Below are positions 45,903-54,928 of a stretch of DNA of 64,000 nucleotides, in pieces (the stretch's first letter is position 1; each line of letters begins with the position of its first letter). The stretch is from the NCBI GenBank assembly GCA_021371795.1, contig JAJFVK010000019.1, forward strand, positions 124,001-188,000. The letters are read 5' to 3'. The translations under genes and the position numbers were made by a program. Under the pieces are notes generated by a model. It worked only from the letters and a program-made list of their open reading frames with translations. It was not told the origin of the DNA and did not search any database. The DNA comes from Planctomycetaceae bacterium (lineage in GTDB: Bacteria > Planctomycetota > Phycisphaerae > Sedimentisphaerales > UBA12454).

Positions 45903-47699
45903 TTGATGAACTTACATACTATCGACATAGTTATTATAGCGATTTACGTTGTTATTATTGTCGCGATGGGGTTTCTCTTTACCAAGATGGCATCTAAAAA
46001 CGTCGGTTCTTATTTTTTGGCGGGTAATCGCATTCCCTGGTACCTGCTCGGTATTTCCAATTCTTCGAGTATGTATGATATAACCGGCACAATGTGGCTG
46101 GTGTATCTTCTGTTCGCGTATGGTTTGAAGAGCTCGCTGATACCGTGGATTTGGCCTACATTTAATCAGATATTTGGAATGGTTTATCTTTCAATCTGGC
46201 TGCGAAGGTCGAATGTCGTTACAGGAGCTGAATGGATTAGTACCAGATTTGGTAATTCGCTCGGCGTGCGGCTTTCGCACATCAGCGTTGTTGTTTTCGC
46301 GCTGGTTTCAGTTATTGGTTTTATAGGATATGATTTTCAGGGCGTGGGAAAGTTCGCCGCGATTTTTCTGCCCTGGCATTTAACGCCGAATACTTACGCG
46401 GTTATTATTATGGCAGTAACTACCGTTTATATTATCGCCGGCGGTATGTACAGCGTTGTTTTAACGGATGTGCTCAAGTATGTTATTATGGCGATTGTAT
46501 CATTCATAATAGCTTTTATCGCGATGAGCAAAACTACAGCCGCGCAGATTCAGGCGGCGGTTCCACACGGCTGGAGCAGTCTTAGTTTCAGCGAAGGCTG
46601 GGGAATAGACTGGTCTGGTATGCTTGACAGTTTAAACGCGAAAATGGCGCAGGATGAATTTGGCCTTTTCGGCATTTTTGTAATGATGGTTTTGTTTAAG
46701 GGAGTTCTGGCGAGTATGGCTGGGCCTTGCCCGAATTATGATATGCAGCGCGTGCTCTCGACGAAAAGCCCGCGTGAATCGGCGTTGATGAGCTGGTGCG
46801 TTTCGCTAACGCAGTTTATACCGCGTTATATGCTGATTACGGGCATTACAGTTCTTGCTCTCGTTTATTATACTCCGCAGTTAAATAGTATGGGCGCTAA
46901 AGCGGATTTCGAGCAGATACTTCCTTATATCGTGAATAATTTTCTGCCGGCTGGTTTAGTTGGTTTGGTGCTTGCCGGTCTGCTGGCGGCTTTTATGAGT
47001 ACTTTCGACGCAACGGTAAATGCCGGAACAGCTTATATCGTTGTCGATATTTATAAATGCTACATAAATCCGAACGCATCAGATAAAAAATATGTTTACA
47101 TAAGTTATATCAGCACGGTTATTGTTGTTATCGTGGGAATAACTTTCGGGCTTTTCACGAAGTCGATAGGCTCTGTTACGATGTGGCTCGTCGCGGGCTT
47201 ATACGGCGGTTATTTAGCTCCTAACGTTTTGAAGTGGTATTGGTGGCGGCTTAACGGATTGGGATATTTCGCGGGAATGGCTTCGGGTGTTGCCGCGGCG
47301 CTTGCTTTCCCAATATTTTTCCCGAAACTCACAGCTCTAAACAGTTTTCCGTTTATTCTGATTATCAGCGGAATTGCCTGCGTTGCGATGAGTCTGCTGA
47401 CAAAACCGGAAGATGATGAAACGCTCAAGAAATTTTATTCTACTGTCCGGCCGTGGGGCTTTTGGGAGCCTGTGTATAAAATGGTTTTAAAGGACAATCC
47501 GGCGTTTGAAAGAAATAAGGATTTCAAACGTGATATGACGAACGTTGGAGTTGGAATTATCTGGCAGCTTACGCTGCCTGTGCTGACGATTTATTTTGTG
47601 ATAAAAGAATACAGAGCGATGTTTATTACGATTGCGATTACGATCGTAACCTCGATATTCCTTCATTATAATTGGTTTAAAAAACTTGAAAAAAAATAA
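45903..47699 (+). CDS. Sodium:solute symporter (SSS family)
   Basis: 598 aa with about 13-14 membrane helices. SSS features: N-terminal DIVIIAIYVVIIVAMGFLF, GNRIPWYLLGISNSSSMYDITG, GLLAAFMSTFDATVNAGTAYIVVDIY (the Na+-binding Ser/Thr helix 8 region). Members carry sugars including sialic acid and mannosides with Na+. Its place before GH130 and GH99-like genes suggests uptake of a mannose-containing oligosaccharide. Confidence 0.92.
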   Translation: MMNLHTIDIVIIAIYVVIIVAMGFLFTKMASKNVGSYFLAGNRIPWYLLGISNSSSMYDITGTMWLVYLLFAYGLKSSLIPWIWPTFNQIFGMVYLSIWLRRSNVVTGAEWISTRFGNSLGVRLSHISVVVFALVSVIGFIGYDFQGVGKFAAIFLPWHLTPNTYAVIIMAVTTVYIIAGGMYSVVLTDVLKYVIMAIVSFIIAFIAMSKTTAAQIQAAVPHGWSSLSFSEGWGIDWSGMLDSLNAKMAQDEFGLFGIFVMMVLFKGVLASMAGPCPNYDMQRVLSTKSPRESALMSWCVSLTQFIPRYMLITGITVLALVYYTPQLNSMGAKADFEQILPYIVNNFLPAGLVGLVLAGLLAAFMSTFDATVNAGTAYIVVDIYKCYINPNASDKKYVYISYISTVIVVIVGITFGLFTKSIGSVTMWLVAGLYGGYLAPNVLKWYWWRLNGLGYFAGMASGVAAALAFPIFFPKLTALNSFPFILIISGIACVAMSLLTKPEDDETLKKFYSTVRPWGFWEPVYKMVLKDNPAFERNKDFKRDMTNVGVGIIWQLTLPVLTIYFVIKEYRAMFITIAITIVTSIFLHYNWFKKLEKK

Positions 47700-47717
47700 T
47701 AATTTAAAAGGTTCTCA

Positions 47718-48839
47718 ATGACAGTCTCAAAACAAACAGCCGGTGATGCAGGGACGAGCAATCTAAAAGTAAAATCACAGATGTATGTTAATATCAAACA
47801 CAAAGCCTCTGTAAAGCTTCAGCGGTTCGAGGGTAATCCTATAATCGCTCCCAATCCCGCCAACGCATGGGAAAACTTTGTTACGACAAATCCCGGCGCC
47901 TGTTACGATGAGCAGACGGGTGTTGTCAATCTTCTGTATCGCGCAGCGGGACACGATTCACGGCACATAATACGCTTCGGCAGAGCGACAAGCAGCGACG
48001 GTTATCATTTCAAACGTTTCGATGAGCCGGTCTTCTCGCCCAGTGTCGACGGTCTCGATGGCGGCTGTATCGAAGACCCGCGAATCGTCAAAATGGGGCA
48101 ATACTATTATATAACGTATGCTACGCGAATTTTTCCGCCGGGCGAGTATTGGCTGAATAACGGCAGTTGCTATAAGAGTCCGGATTGCGCACCGGAGTTT
48201 CCTCTTTGCATTCGTGAAAATCACACGACAACGCATTTGGCGATTACGAAAGATTTCAAAAGTTTCATCAGGGCAGGAGTTCTTACGGACCCAACGATGG
48301 ACGACAGAGATGTAATTTTGTTTCCTGAAAAAATTAATGGGAAATTTTATATGCTGCATCGTCCGATGGACTGGTGCGGAAAAGATTACGGCACAGACCA
48401 TCCTGCGATGTGGATTTCTTCTGCGGATGATTTATTGGCTTTCAGAAAAAGCAAACTGCTTGCCAAAGCGACGTTTCCATGGGAATTTAAAATCGGCGGC
48501 AATACTCCGCCTATAAAAACTAAAGCAGGCTGGCTGACTTTATATCACGCGGTCGGCCATGATAAATATTATCGGCTCGGCGCGATGCTGCTGGATTTGA
48601 AAGACCCGACGAAAGTGAATTTCAGAACGCGGGACTGGATTTTCCAGCCGGAAACCGATTATGAAACAAAAGGCTGCTATTTTGGCGGCGGCGTTGTTTT
48701 CCCGTGCGGAAAGGTTATAATAGGCGATAGATTATTCGTTTATTACGGCGGTGCCGATATGTATGTAGGGCTGGCAACCTGCAAGGTTGACGATTTAATA
48801 AATTATCTTTTGAGTTGTCCGGTTAACGAAAGCGAATAG
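47718..48839 (+). CDS. GH130-family mannoside phosphorylase/hydrolase
   Basis: 373 aa five-bladed propeller. GH130 motifs: RFEGNPIIAPNPANAWE, TNPGACYDEQTGVVNLLYRA, GGCIEDPRIVK (catalytic Asp), DVILFPEKINGKFYMLHRP, NTPPIKTKAGWLTLYHAVG, FGGGVVFPCGKVI and FVYYGGADMYVGLA. Family enzymes phosphorolyse beta-mannosides, including mannosyl-GlcNAc from N-glycan cores; some hydrolyse. No signal peptide, so it acts after uptake by the SSS transporter. Exact subfamily cannot be set without alignment. Confidence 0.92.
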   Translation: MTVSKQTAGDAGTSNLKVKSQMYVNIKHKASVKLQRFEGNPIIAPNPANAWENFVTTNPGACYDEQTGVVNLLYRAAGHDSRHIIRFGRATSSDGYHFKRFDEPVFSPSVDGLDGGCIEDPRIVKMGQYYYITYATRIFPPGEYWLNNGSCYKSPDCAPEFPLCIRENHTTTHLAITKDFKSFIRAGVLTDPTMDDRDVILFPEKINGKFYMLHRPMDWCGKDYGTDHPAMWISSADDLLAFRKSKLLAKATFPWEFKIGGNTPPIKTKAGWLTLYHAVGHDKYYRLGAMLLDLKDPTKVNFRTRDWIFQPETDYETKGCYFGGGVVFPCGKVIIGDRLFVYYGGADMYVGLATCKVDDLINYLLSCPVNESE

Positions 48840-48842
48840 TAA

Positions 48843-50075
48843 ATGAAATTGTATAAAATTCTGATTGTGATTATCAGTATGGTTTTCATCAGTAATACTT
48901 TTGCACAGAACAACGACAACAACAAAAGCGTTTACGCTCATTTCGTAACGTGGTTCAAAACAAAAGATGTTTCCGGCAGATGGGAAATGTGGAATTCAGA
49001 TTACAACGAAAGTCCGCATAATCCCGATACGATTTTTATGAACGGCAGGCGGGATTTGGCTGTTACAAGTTATCCTCTGACCGGCCCGTATGATACTTCC
49101 GACCCTGACATTTTGGAGTATCAGTTTTTGCTGATGAGATTAAGCGGTATCGATGGAATCATCGTTGACTGGGACGGCAGAAAGATTAATCAATATCGCC
49201 ACGATGCGCTGATGACGATTCTGCCGTATTTGGAAAAATATAATTTGAAATTGATTATGTGTTTCGAGGAATGGTGCGGCTATTGGCCCAGAGGAACTTT
49301 CGCAGACAGACAGGCTGAAATAAAAGCCGCCAAAGATGAAATGCAGTGGATGATTGGAACTTTCCTTGATAAGCCGTTTTATGGCACTATAAACGGTAAA
49401 AAGCCGGTATTGGTATTTCGTAAAATTCCCGACAAATGGTTTAATCCCGCCGAATGGCAGGATATTACCAAAGATTTTAACAATGTGCGGTTGATTTTCG
49501 ATGCGGATGCGTATCGTCAGTTCGGCTCGGCAGTCGGCGGCAAATATTTCTGGGTTGGCAGTTTCGACCCTAAAACGAATAACAGCAGTCTGGAGTTTTG
49601 CAAAAAAGTTTATACGGATTTCTTTAATATAAAAAACCCGCAGGTTAAAAATGGAATTATTTTCGGCGGAGTTACACCGGGCTTTGATGATTCGCCTGTA
49701 TGGGGATGGGGCACTACCGCAAGAAAAGCGCCTCGTTATGACGGCAAAAGATTCGATATGACCTGGCAGATGTCGATTGATAATAAGGTCGATGTCGTTC
49801 AAGTAATTACCTGGAATGATTGGAATGAGGGGACGCAGATAGAGCCGTGTGATGAATTTGGGTACGAATATCTCGAACTGAATAAAAAATATTCAGCGAT
49901 ATATAAAGGCATTAAAGACGATATGCCTAATGACGTGTTAAGAATCCCGCTGAAACTTTATAAAGCGAGAAAAGCAGGTCAGGCTGAAAAGGCAGTATTG
50001 GATGAATTGAGCGGTTGTTTGTTTAATAAAGATTTTGGAAAAGCAAAATCGCTGGCTGGAAAAATTAATGATTAA
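48843..50075 (+). CDS. Secreted GH99/GH71-like glycoside hydrolase
   Basis: 410 aa. Signal peptide to TFAQN. TIM-barrel features of the GH99-like group: YAHFVTWF at the first strand, GIDGIIVDWDG, LIMCFEEWCGYW and the C-terminal QVITWNDWNEGTQIEP (about 322-337). In bona fide GH99 endo-alpha-mannosidases the last motif has two Glu (E-W-x-E); here the first is Asp (D-W-N-E). It may cut alpha-mannan or a related glycan. 3 bp after GH130; overlaps the next gene. Confidence 0.85.
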   Translation: MKLYKILIVIISMVFISNTFAQNNDNNKSVYAHFVTWFKTKDVSGRWEMWNSDYNESPHNPDTIFMNGRRDLAVTSYPLTGPYDTSDPDILEYQFLLMRLSGIDGIIVDWDGRKINQYRHDALMTILPYLEKYNLKLIMCFEEWCGYWPRGTFADRQAEIKAAKDEMQWMIGTFLDKPFYGTINGKKPVLVFRKIPDKWFNPAEWQDITKDFNNVRLIFDADAYRQFGSAVGGKYFWVGSFDPKTNNSSLEFCKKVYTDFFNIKNPQVKNGIIFGGVTPGFDDSPVWGWGTTARKAPRYDGKRFDMTWQMSIDNKVDVVQVITWNDWNEGTQIEPCDEFGYEYLELNKKYSAIYKGIKDDMPNDVLRIPLKLYKARKAGQAEKAVLDELSGCLFNKDFGKAKSLAGKIND

Positions 50076-51984
50076 AAAATTGACAATACTGTTTTTGTTC
50101 TGCTTTGGTTGCTGCTGTTATGCAGAGGTTATAGACAATCTCGACAACGCGACTTATTTAACTGCCGTGCTGAATTCGTCTTTTACCGCAAACGGCAACA
50201 GCACTGTTAGTATGAAACGAACGGCAGCGGGCGATTCGGTCGTCAACTGGCGTGGCAGCAACAGTTACTATATAAAAATTAGAAATTATCAGGACAGGGT
50301 GGAAATCACACCGACAGCGGCAATCAATTCCGGCCAGTATTCGCTGTATATTTTATTTTTCAACAGCGATAGATATTTTCTTGGCGAAGTCCAATGGGCC
50401 GATGCCCGCGACAGTACGGATGTGCAGATACTCAAAAGCGTTTCACGACTTGCCGCGCAAAATAATATCACAAATGCGGAGTATTTTTTCGTTCGCTTCA
50501 GACTGCACGGCGATGTCAACAGCGGATTTATTTTTGATAAAATCCATATTAAGGAAGGCACCGGCTATTGGACGCCGACAGCATTAACGCAAGCCGCGCC
50601 GAAAACCGTTTTCGTTCACGAGATGGCAGCTTTCAGAACTCCGCAATACAGCGGCAGTTGGGGCGGCTGGAACTATAACAGTCATAATCCCAATGTACTC
50701 GATGCCAACGGTAAACCTGACATTGCTTCTGTTTATTATCCGTCCGTTGGTTATTATGATATGAAAGACCCGTGTCTTGTCGAGTATCACTGCCAGATTA
50801 TGAAAATGGCCGGCGTTGGCGGCGTTATATTCGATTTGGCTTATTATCAGATGGACACCGACACCGTGAATATGATAACCGGCTATCTGAATATTATGTC
50901 CCAATATGGTTTGCAGGCCGTGATATGTTTTGAGGACAAAGCGCACTGGATATGGGACAGTTCCGCGACGACACGAGCAATGGCATTAGCAAGAGCCTAT
51001 CAGGATATGAACAACTGGCTGAATTTATTTATCAGTTCCGGCACGCAATATTATGTTACCGGCACAAGGCCGTTATTTCTAATGTTCAGTTACGAAACCG
51101 AAGTTAGCGGCAAAGGCATAAGCTGTCTTTCGCCTGCGGAGATTACGACCTGGCTGAATACTTTTTCTTCCGCGAACAGACCTGTGATGATGCGTCAATG
51201 GTTTAGAGACCCTGAACACATCGGCGTTTTGAATGGTCAATATGGTTGGCCTCAATTATATACCGCGCCGGCAGAAATGCTGCCTTATGTCGGCTATTGT
51301 GATATGGCTGATAATAATGATACGCTTTATAACGCAAGGGATTTCGGCCAGTATTTGTTGAAGAACAGTTACGCTGATTTTTATATGTCGGGCGTTTGGC
51401 CGGGATTTGACGATTATGGCGTTTGGGGATGGGGCAGCGGGCCGCGTCTTATGCCGAGATATGATGGCGCGTTGTACGATATAACTTGGGACTATGCGAT
51501 AGATGATAATCTGCCTGTCGTGCAGGTTGCTACGTGGAACGACTGGTTTGAGGGAACGATAATTGAGCCGTCGGTTGAATTCGGCAATTTATATATGCAG
51601 AAAACATTTTTGAAAAACGCAGTATTCCAAAATCTCCCAAGTTCACCTGTTCCCGATTTCAATGTTCCGATATGGATTTATAAAATCAGAGATATTTCAG
51701 ATAACGCACAGGTGCTTGCGGATATGCAGACCGCAAGTGAATATATAAAAGTGGGGCAATACGAACAAGCGGAGTATATAGTGTCGTTTTGGGCAAACTT
51801 CTTTGATATTGATTCTGTAAAATATTGGACAGGAGAAGGTTCACTTGCGGCGTATCAGCCGGGGGATTATTCGCACGATGGCAAGGTGAATTTTAAAGAC
51901 CTTGTACTTGTCGGGTTGAATTGGCAGGGCGGTTATGAGGTTCGTGATTTAGCGGTGATTGCGGATAACTGGCTCTGTGAATAG
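50068..51984 (+). CDS. Secreted GH99/GH71-like glycoside hydrolase with dockerin
   Basis: 638 aa from ATG 50068, overlapping the previous stop by 8 nt. Signal peptide to CCYAE, an N-terminal ~165-aa beta-sandwich (possible carbohydrate-binding module), then a GH99-like barrel (VFVHEMAAF, VGGVIFDLAYY, AVICFEDKAHW, GVWPGFDDYGVWGWGSGPR, VATWNDWFEGTIIEP near 485-500), and a C-terminal dockerin-like GDYSHDGKVNFKDLVLVGLNW plus VRDLAVIADNW. As in its neighbour, Asp replaces the first Glu of the catalytic motif. Probably the cell-surface partner of the 48843 enzyme. Confidence 0.85.
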   Translation: MIKKLTILFLFCFGCCCYAEVIDNLDNATYLTAVLNSSFTANGNSTVSMKRTAAGDSVVNWRGSNSYYIKIRNYQDRVEITPTAAINSGQYSLYILFFNSDRYFLGEVQWADARDSTDVQILKSVSRLAAQNNITNAEYFFVRFRLHGDVNSGFIFDKIHIKEGTGYWTPTALTQAAPKTVFVHEMAAFRTPQYSGSWGGWNYNSHNPNVLDANGKPDIASVYYPSVGYYDMKDPCLVEYHCQIMKMAGVGGVIFDLAYYQMDTDTVNMITGYLNIMSQYGLQAVICFEDKAHWIWDSSATTRAMALARAYQDMNNWLNLFISSGTQYYVTGTRPLFLMFSYETEVSGKGISCLSPAEITTWLNTFSSANRPVMMRQWFRDPEHIGVLNGQYGWPQLYTAPAEMLPYVGYCDMADNNDTLYNARDFGQYLLKNSYADFYMSGVWPGFDDYGVWGWGSGPRLMPRYDGALYDITWDYAIDDNLPVVQVATWNDWFEGTIIEPSVEFGNLYMQKTFLKNAVFQNLPSSPVPDFNVPIWIYKIRDISDNAQVLADMQTASEYIKVGQYEQAEYIVSFWANFFDIDSVKYWTGEGSLAAYQPGDYSHDGKVNFKDLVLVGLNWQGGYEVRDLAVIADNWLCE

Positions 51985-51987
51985 TGT

Positions 51988-52040
51988 GTCTGTTCATTTA
52001 AAATGGTTATGACAAATTAATTTTTGTACCATACGAGGGC
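51988..52040 (+). repeat. 52-bp repeat, copy 2
   Basis: Imperfect copy of 40951-41002. The two copies enclose the XylR-to-GH99 module. It begins 3 bp after the last glycosidase stop. Confidence 0.65.
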
Positions 52041-52145
52041 GGCCGAATTTAGCCGATTTTGCCAAAAATAATTCAAACAATAATCACCATATCACATCAA
52101 AGTTAGGTGTCACATCCGGCATGTTTTCTATTCCTCACTTCTGTT

Positions 52146-52328
52146 GTCCACAAGTATTATACTGCTTCGGCGCGCGTAATTACTCGCAATCAATGCAATG
52201 GTTTTCAGAAACAACTTGCAATGTGTCGTGAATTGTTGCTCATTGTGGGTAAATGAGTTACAGAAAACTTCAAAAAATGAGAGTTTAGTGTGTGCATCGC
52301 ATGGCATGCAAGAGGTCGCAGGTTCGGG
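52146..52328 (+). repeat. Direct repeat C ending in a tRNA-Ala 3' fragment (putative att)
   Basis: Partner of repeat A (17742-17926), 34.4 kb away in the same orientation. It ends at 52299-52326 with a 28-bp tRNA-Ala fragment (one mismatch to 16106-16133). Together they look like island ends. No tRNA 5' half is present. Confidence 0.75.
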
Positions 52329-52400
52329 TTGCGAAAAAGATGCGATACAGATAATATTTTGCCTGGTGGTGTTGGGCTATTAGTCAAAATCTGTAAGCCC

Positions 52401-52523
52401 ATGAGTTTTCAAATTCTATGCACCAACTGCAAAAAATGGACTCAACACGAAAAGATTAAGGTCGGCAGTCCAAGTGTAGCATTCGGGCCTTTAAATTATC
52501 TCTGTCCTGATTGTTGTCTGTGA
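52401..52523 (+). CDS. 40-aa CxxC peptide, unknown
   Basis: MSFQILCTNCKKWTQHEKIK ... NYLCPDCCL: two CxxC pairs, a possible tiny zinc ribbon. No clear ribosome site. It follows repeat C as the zinc-ribbon gene at 18022 follows repeat A, which may mean both are cargo of similar elements. May be a fragment. Confidence 0.4.
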   Translation: MSFQILCTNCKKWTQHEKIKVGSPSVAFGPLNYLCPDCCL

Positions 52524-52628
52524 TATTGAAAGAATATAGTGCAAGCGATGAATTTAAATATCTCTCTCCCCGGAGATCATCCAAATGGGTCTTCGAGGAA
52601 TGACCGTTCGACTTCCTCGATTATACTC

Positions 52629-52805
52629 GGAACGGGCAAACTCACGGCAGACAGGTTCGGATTTTCTGCTTTTCCGATAACACTTATAGCGATGATAACA
52701 GGTGCTATGATATTACAGTTTGTTGTGCTGAAGCGACTGGCCGGCATAAGGGAATTTGACAAACAGAAGGCTATGGAGGCGGTGGTGCGGGTAGGGGTAG
52801 GGTAG
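52629..52805 (+). pseudogene. Duplicated 3' fragment of the MFS gene
   Basis: From about 52646 the sequence matches 54814-54970 at high identity (GGCAGACAGGTT.GGATTTTCTGC..., then KRLAGI). It encodes LTADRFGFSAFPITLIAMIT, the last helix of the MFS protein. A one-base difference after GGCATA puts the end into another frame compared with the full gene. A non-functional partial duplication. Confidence 0.75.
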
Positions 52806-52948
52806 GGTAGCAATCATTTATTTATCTCGCGATAAAGTTAAATTTCTCGACTTTTCAAAATAAGTATGATATTCTACTGAAAATCAGTCTCAGCGGTGTA
52901 GCTGAGAATAGATTGTATTGATAGGAAATTAGATTAAGGAGTAGTATT

Positions 52949-53266
52949 ATGGCAAAGAGTGCAAAACCAGCAACAAAGAGTGAAATTCTGTCCAACATCG
53001 CCGAGGCCACACAGCTTTCCCGCAAACAGGTAGCATCTGTGTTCGATGCCCTTTCAGACCAGATTAAGAAGGCCGTAGGCAAAAAAGGTCCCGGCGTCTT
53101 TGCTTTATCGGGTTTGATAAAGATCGTAGTCGTTAACAAACCGGCCACCCCAAAACGCAAGGGCATCAATCCGTTCACCAAGCAGGAACAGGTCTTTGCA
53201 GCCAAGCCCGCTCGCAGAGTCGTCAAGGTTCGAGCCTTCAAAGCTCTCAAGGAAATGGCTAAGTAA
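52949..53266 (+). CDS. HU/IHF-like DNA-binding protein
   Basis: 105 aa. KSEILSNIAEATQLSRKQVASVFDALSDQI is the HU helical dimerisation part, followed by PGVFALSGLIKIVVVNKPATPKRKGINPFTKQEQVFAAKPARRVVKVRAFKALK, corresponding to the beta-arm region (written in parts: PGVFALSGL; KIVVVNKPA; NPFTKQEQVF; KVRAFKALK). The basic arm is typical of planctomycete HU-like proteins. Nucleoid-associated. AGGAG lies before the ATG. Confidence 0.9.
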   Translation: MAKSAKPATKSEILSNIAEATQLSRKQVASVFDALSDQIKKAVGKKGPGVFALSGLIKIVVVNKPATPKRKGINPFTKQEQVFAAKPARRVVKVRAFKALKEMAK

Positions 53267-53318
53267 ATTGATAAAATAGTATTTATAGAAATAATGCTAT
53301 TTTCAGAAAGGAACTATT

Positions 53319-53513
53319 ATGGCAAAAAAACTTGTAACTGGAGTGTTCTCAAAAGAGGAAACTAAATCTTTAAAAAAACTGTTTTCTAATACAAGCACAA
53401 AAGAGCTTGCTAAGAAACTGAATAGGAACCCAAAGTCAGTTGAAGCCAAGGCATTTCAGTTAGGTCTGAAGAAAACAGCTAAATATCTTAAAAAGATGGG
53501 ACTCAGGAAATAA
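53319..53513 (+). CDS. Small helix-turn-helix-like basic protein
   Basis: 64 aa, GAAAGGA before the ATG. Lysine-rich, with FSKEETKSLKKLFSNTSTKE and LAKKLNRNPKSVEAKAFQLG, which reads like a Myb/SANT- or sigma-like helix-turn-helix. Directly downstream of the HU-like gene (52 bp) and probably co-transcribed. Family not recognised; nucleic-acid binding is inferred. Confidence 0.65.
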   Translation: MAKKLVTGVFSKEETKSLKKLFSNTSTKELAKKLNRNPKSVEAKAFQLGLKKTAKYLKKMGLRK

Positions 53514-53713
53514 GAGTTCTAATAAGCTCTACCAGATTTGAGGGAATTGACCCGGCAGAGTGGGCTTGTCTTTGCAGGTATTTAAGCCCAATGGATGCGG
53601 TACTGAGAGTGGGACAGGGTGAATTTGCCAAAAACATGAAATCGTGTATATAGAGGCGTATCCTTCCGTTGTAGGATTTTCTTTTTTTATCACAATTTGT
53701 GTTAGAAAGCTAT

Positions 53714-54928
53714 ATGACTCGATTTTTGATTTATCTGTTCCCAGCCGTAGCTGATGTGATACTCGCAGCTACAATGTTTGTATGCAGCAATCGTATTGCT
53801 GATGCCGGCAAGAGCAGGACTGAAGTTGCTATGGTATTCGCTGCATGGGCAGCAGTTTACATCTTTAGCAATCAGATACTTGCCCGGTTTGTTACTTCAC
53901 GCAATGCAGCAGCAATGATGTTTGTCGCAAACTTGCTATTCACTGCCATAGCCGGGGTATTCGTGTTTATTGAAAATATCTGGGCAATATATACCGCTAT
54001 GGCAGTTTTGGCAGTGGCGTCAGCGTTGTTCTTTCTTCCATTTCAAATTTTTATGAAAGCTGTTGAGCCTGACCAGAATCAGGGTGTGGTGCGGTCGGTA
54101 GCTTTTTACACTTTCTCATGGAGTTTGGGCTTTGCGAGTGGCCCTTTTATCGCGGGGTTTATATACCAATGGTTGGGTTGGCAGTGGTGTTTTGCCTTCA
54201 CCGGCCTGATTAGTTTGCTAACAGCCTTTGGGATACAGTTACTGAAGCATCATGCCAAACATCATCATAGTGAGGCTATAGTACCGAATCAGCAATCGTG
54301 CAATGTGGAAGATATCAACTATCACACAATGCCAGACATTGCTTGGCTGCAATGGGCGGTTACCGGAGTTGGATGCCTTGGTTCTTATGCGCTGTTAGCT
54401 TTATTGCCGTCTATTAGTGTATCATTTGCAATACCAAAATCTCAGGTTGGGTCAATGATAGCATTGCTCTATGTTGTTCAAGCGTTGGTTGGTTTGAGTT
54501 TCATGCGCAGCAAAATTTGGATGTTTCGGGTCTTGCCCGTCATTGGTTTTACAGCTTTCGGATTGATCAGCATAACATGTTTTGGTATATCACTACTACC
54601 GATTCTAAATGGAGCAGAACTATTAACTGTGCCATTAAGGACGATAGGATTGTACGTTTCGACTGCCTTTTATGGAGTTTTTTCAGGTTCATTTTTCTTC
54701 GGATTGGTATTTCACTCTCTGGTGCATCCGCATCGCAGCGCAAGATATGTAGCTATTAATGAAATGGTCGTGGGTATCTGTGGCGTGGTGGGACCGATTA
54801 TGGCTGGTACGCTGGCAGACAGGTTTGGATTTTCTGCGTTTCCGATAACACTCATAGCGATGATAACAAGTGCTATGATATTGCAATTCGTTGTGCTGAA
54901 GCGACTGACCGGCATAAAGGGAATTTGA
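53714..54928 (+). CDS. MFS transporter
   Basis: 404 aa from ATG 53714; a GTG 15 nt upstream is possible. About 11-12 membrane helices, with MFS features such as SRTEVAMVFAAWAAVYIFSN, SWSLGFASGPFIAGFIYQWL and GVVGPIMAGTLADRFGFSAF. Substrate unknown. The final residues KRLTGIKGI differ in frame from the duplicated fragment at 52629, so its C-terminus may have been changed by a one-base indel. Confidence 0.82.
   Translation: MTRFLIYLFPAVADVILAATMFVCSNRIADAGKSRTEVAMVFAAWAAVYIFSNQILARFVTSRNAAAMMFVANLLFTAIAGVFVFIENIWAIYTAMAVLAVASALFFLPFQIFMKAVEPDQNQGVVRSVAFYTFSWSLGFASGPFIAGFIYQWLGWQWCFAFTGLISLLTAFGIQLLKHHAKHHHSEAIVPNQQSCNVEDINYHTMPDIAWLQWAVTGVGCLGSYALLALLPSISVSFAIPKSQVGSMIALLYVVQALVGLSFMRSKIWMFRVLPVIGFTAFGLISITCFGISLLPILNGAELLTVPLRTIGLYVSTAFYGVFSGSFFFGLVFHSLVHPHRSARYVAINEMVVGICGVVGPIMAGTLADRFGFSAFPITLIAMITSAMILQFVVLKRLTGIKGI

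Noticed and set aside
52198-52383. 61-aa ORF across repeat C
   Set aside because: It lies wholly on the repeat and tRNA fragment, with no ribosome site or recognisable motif.
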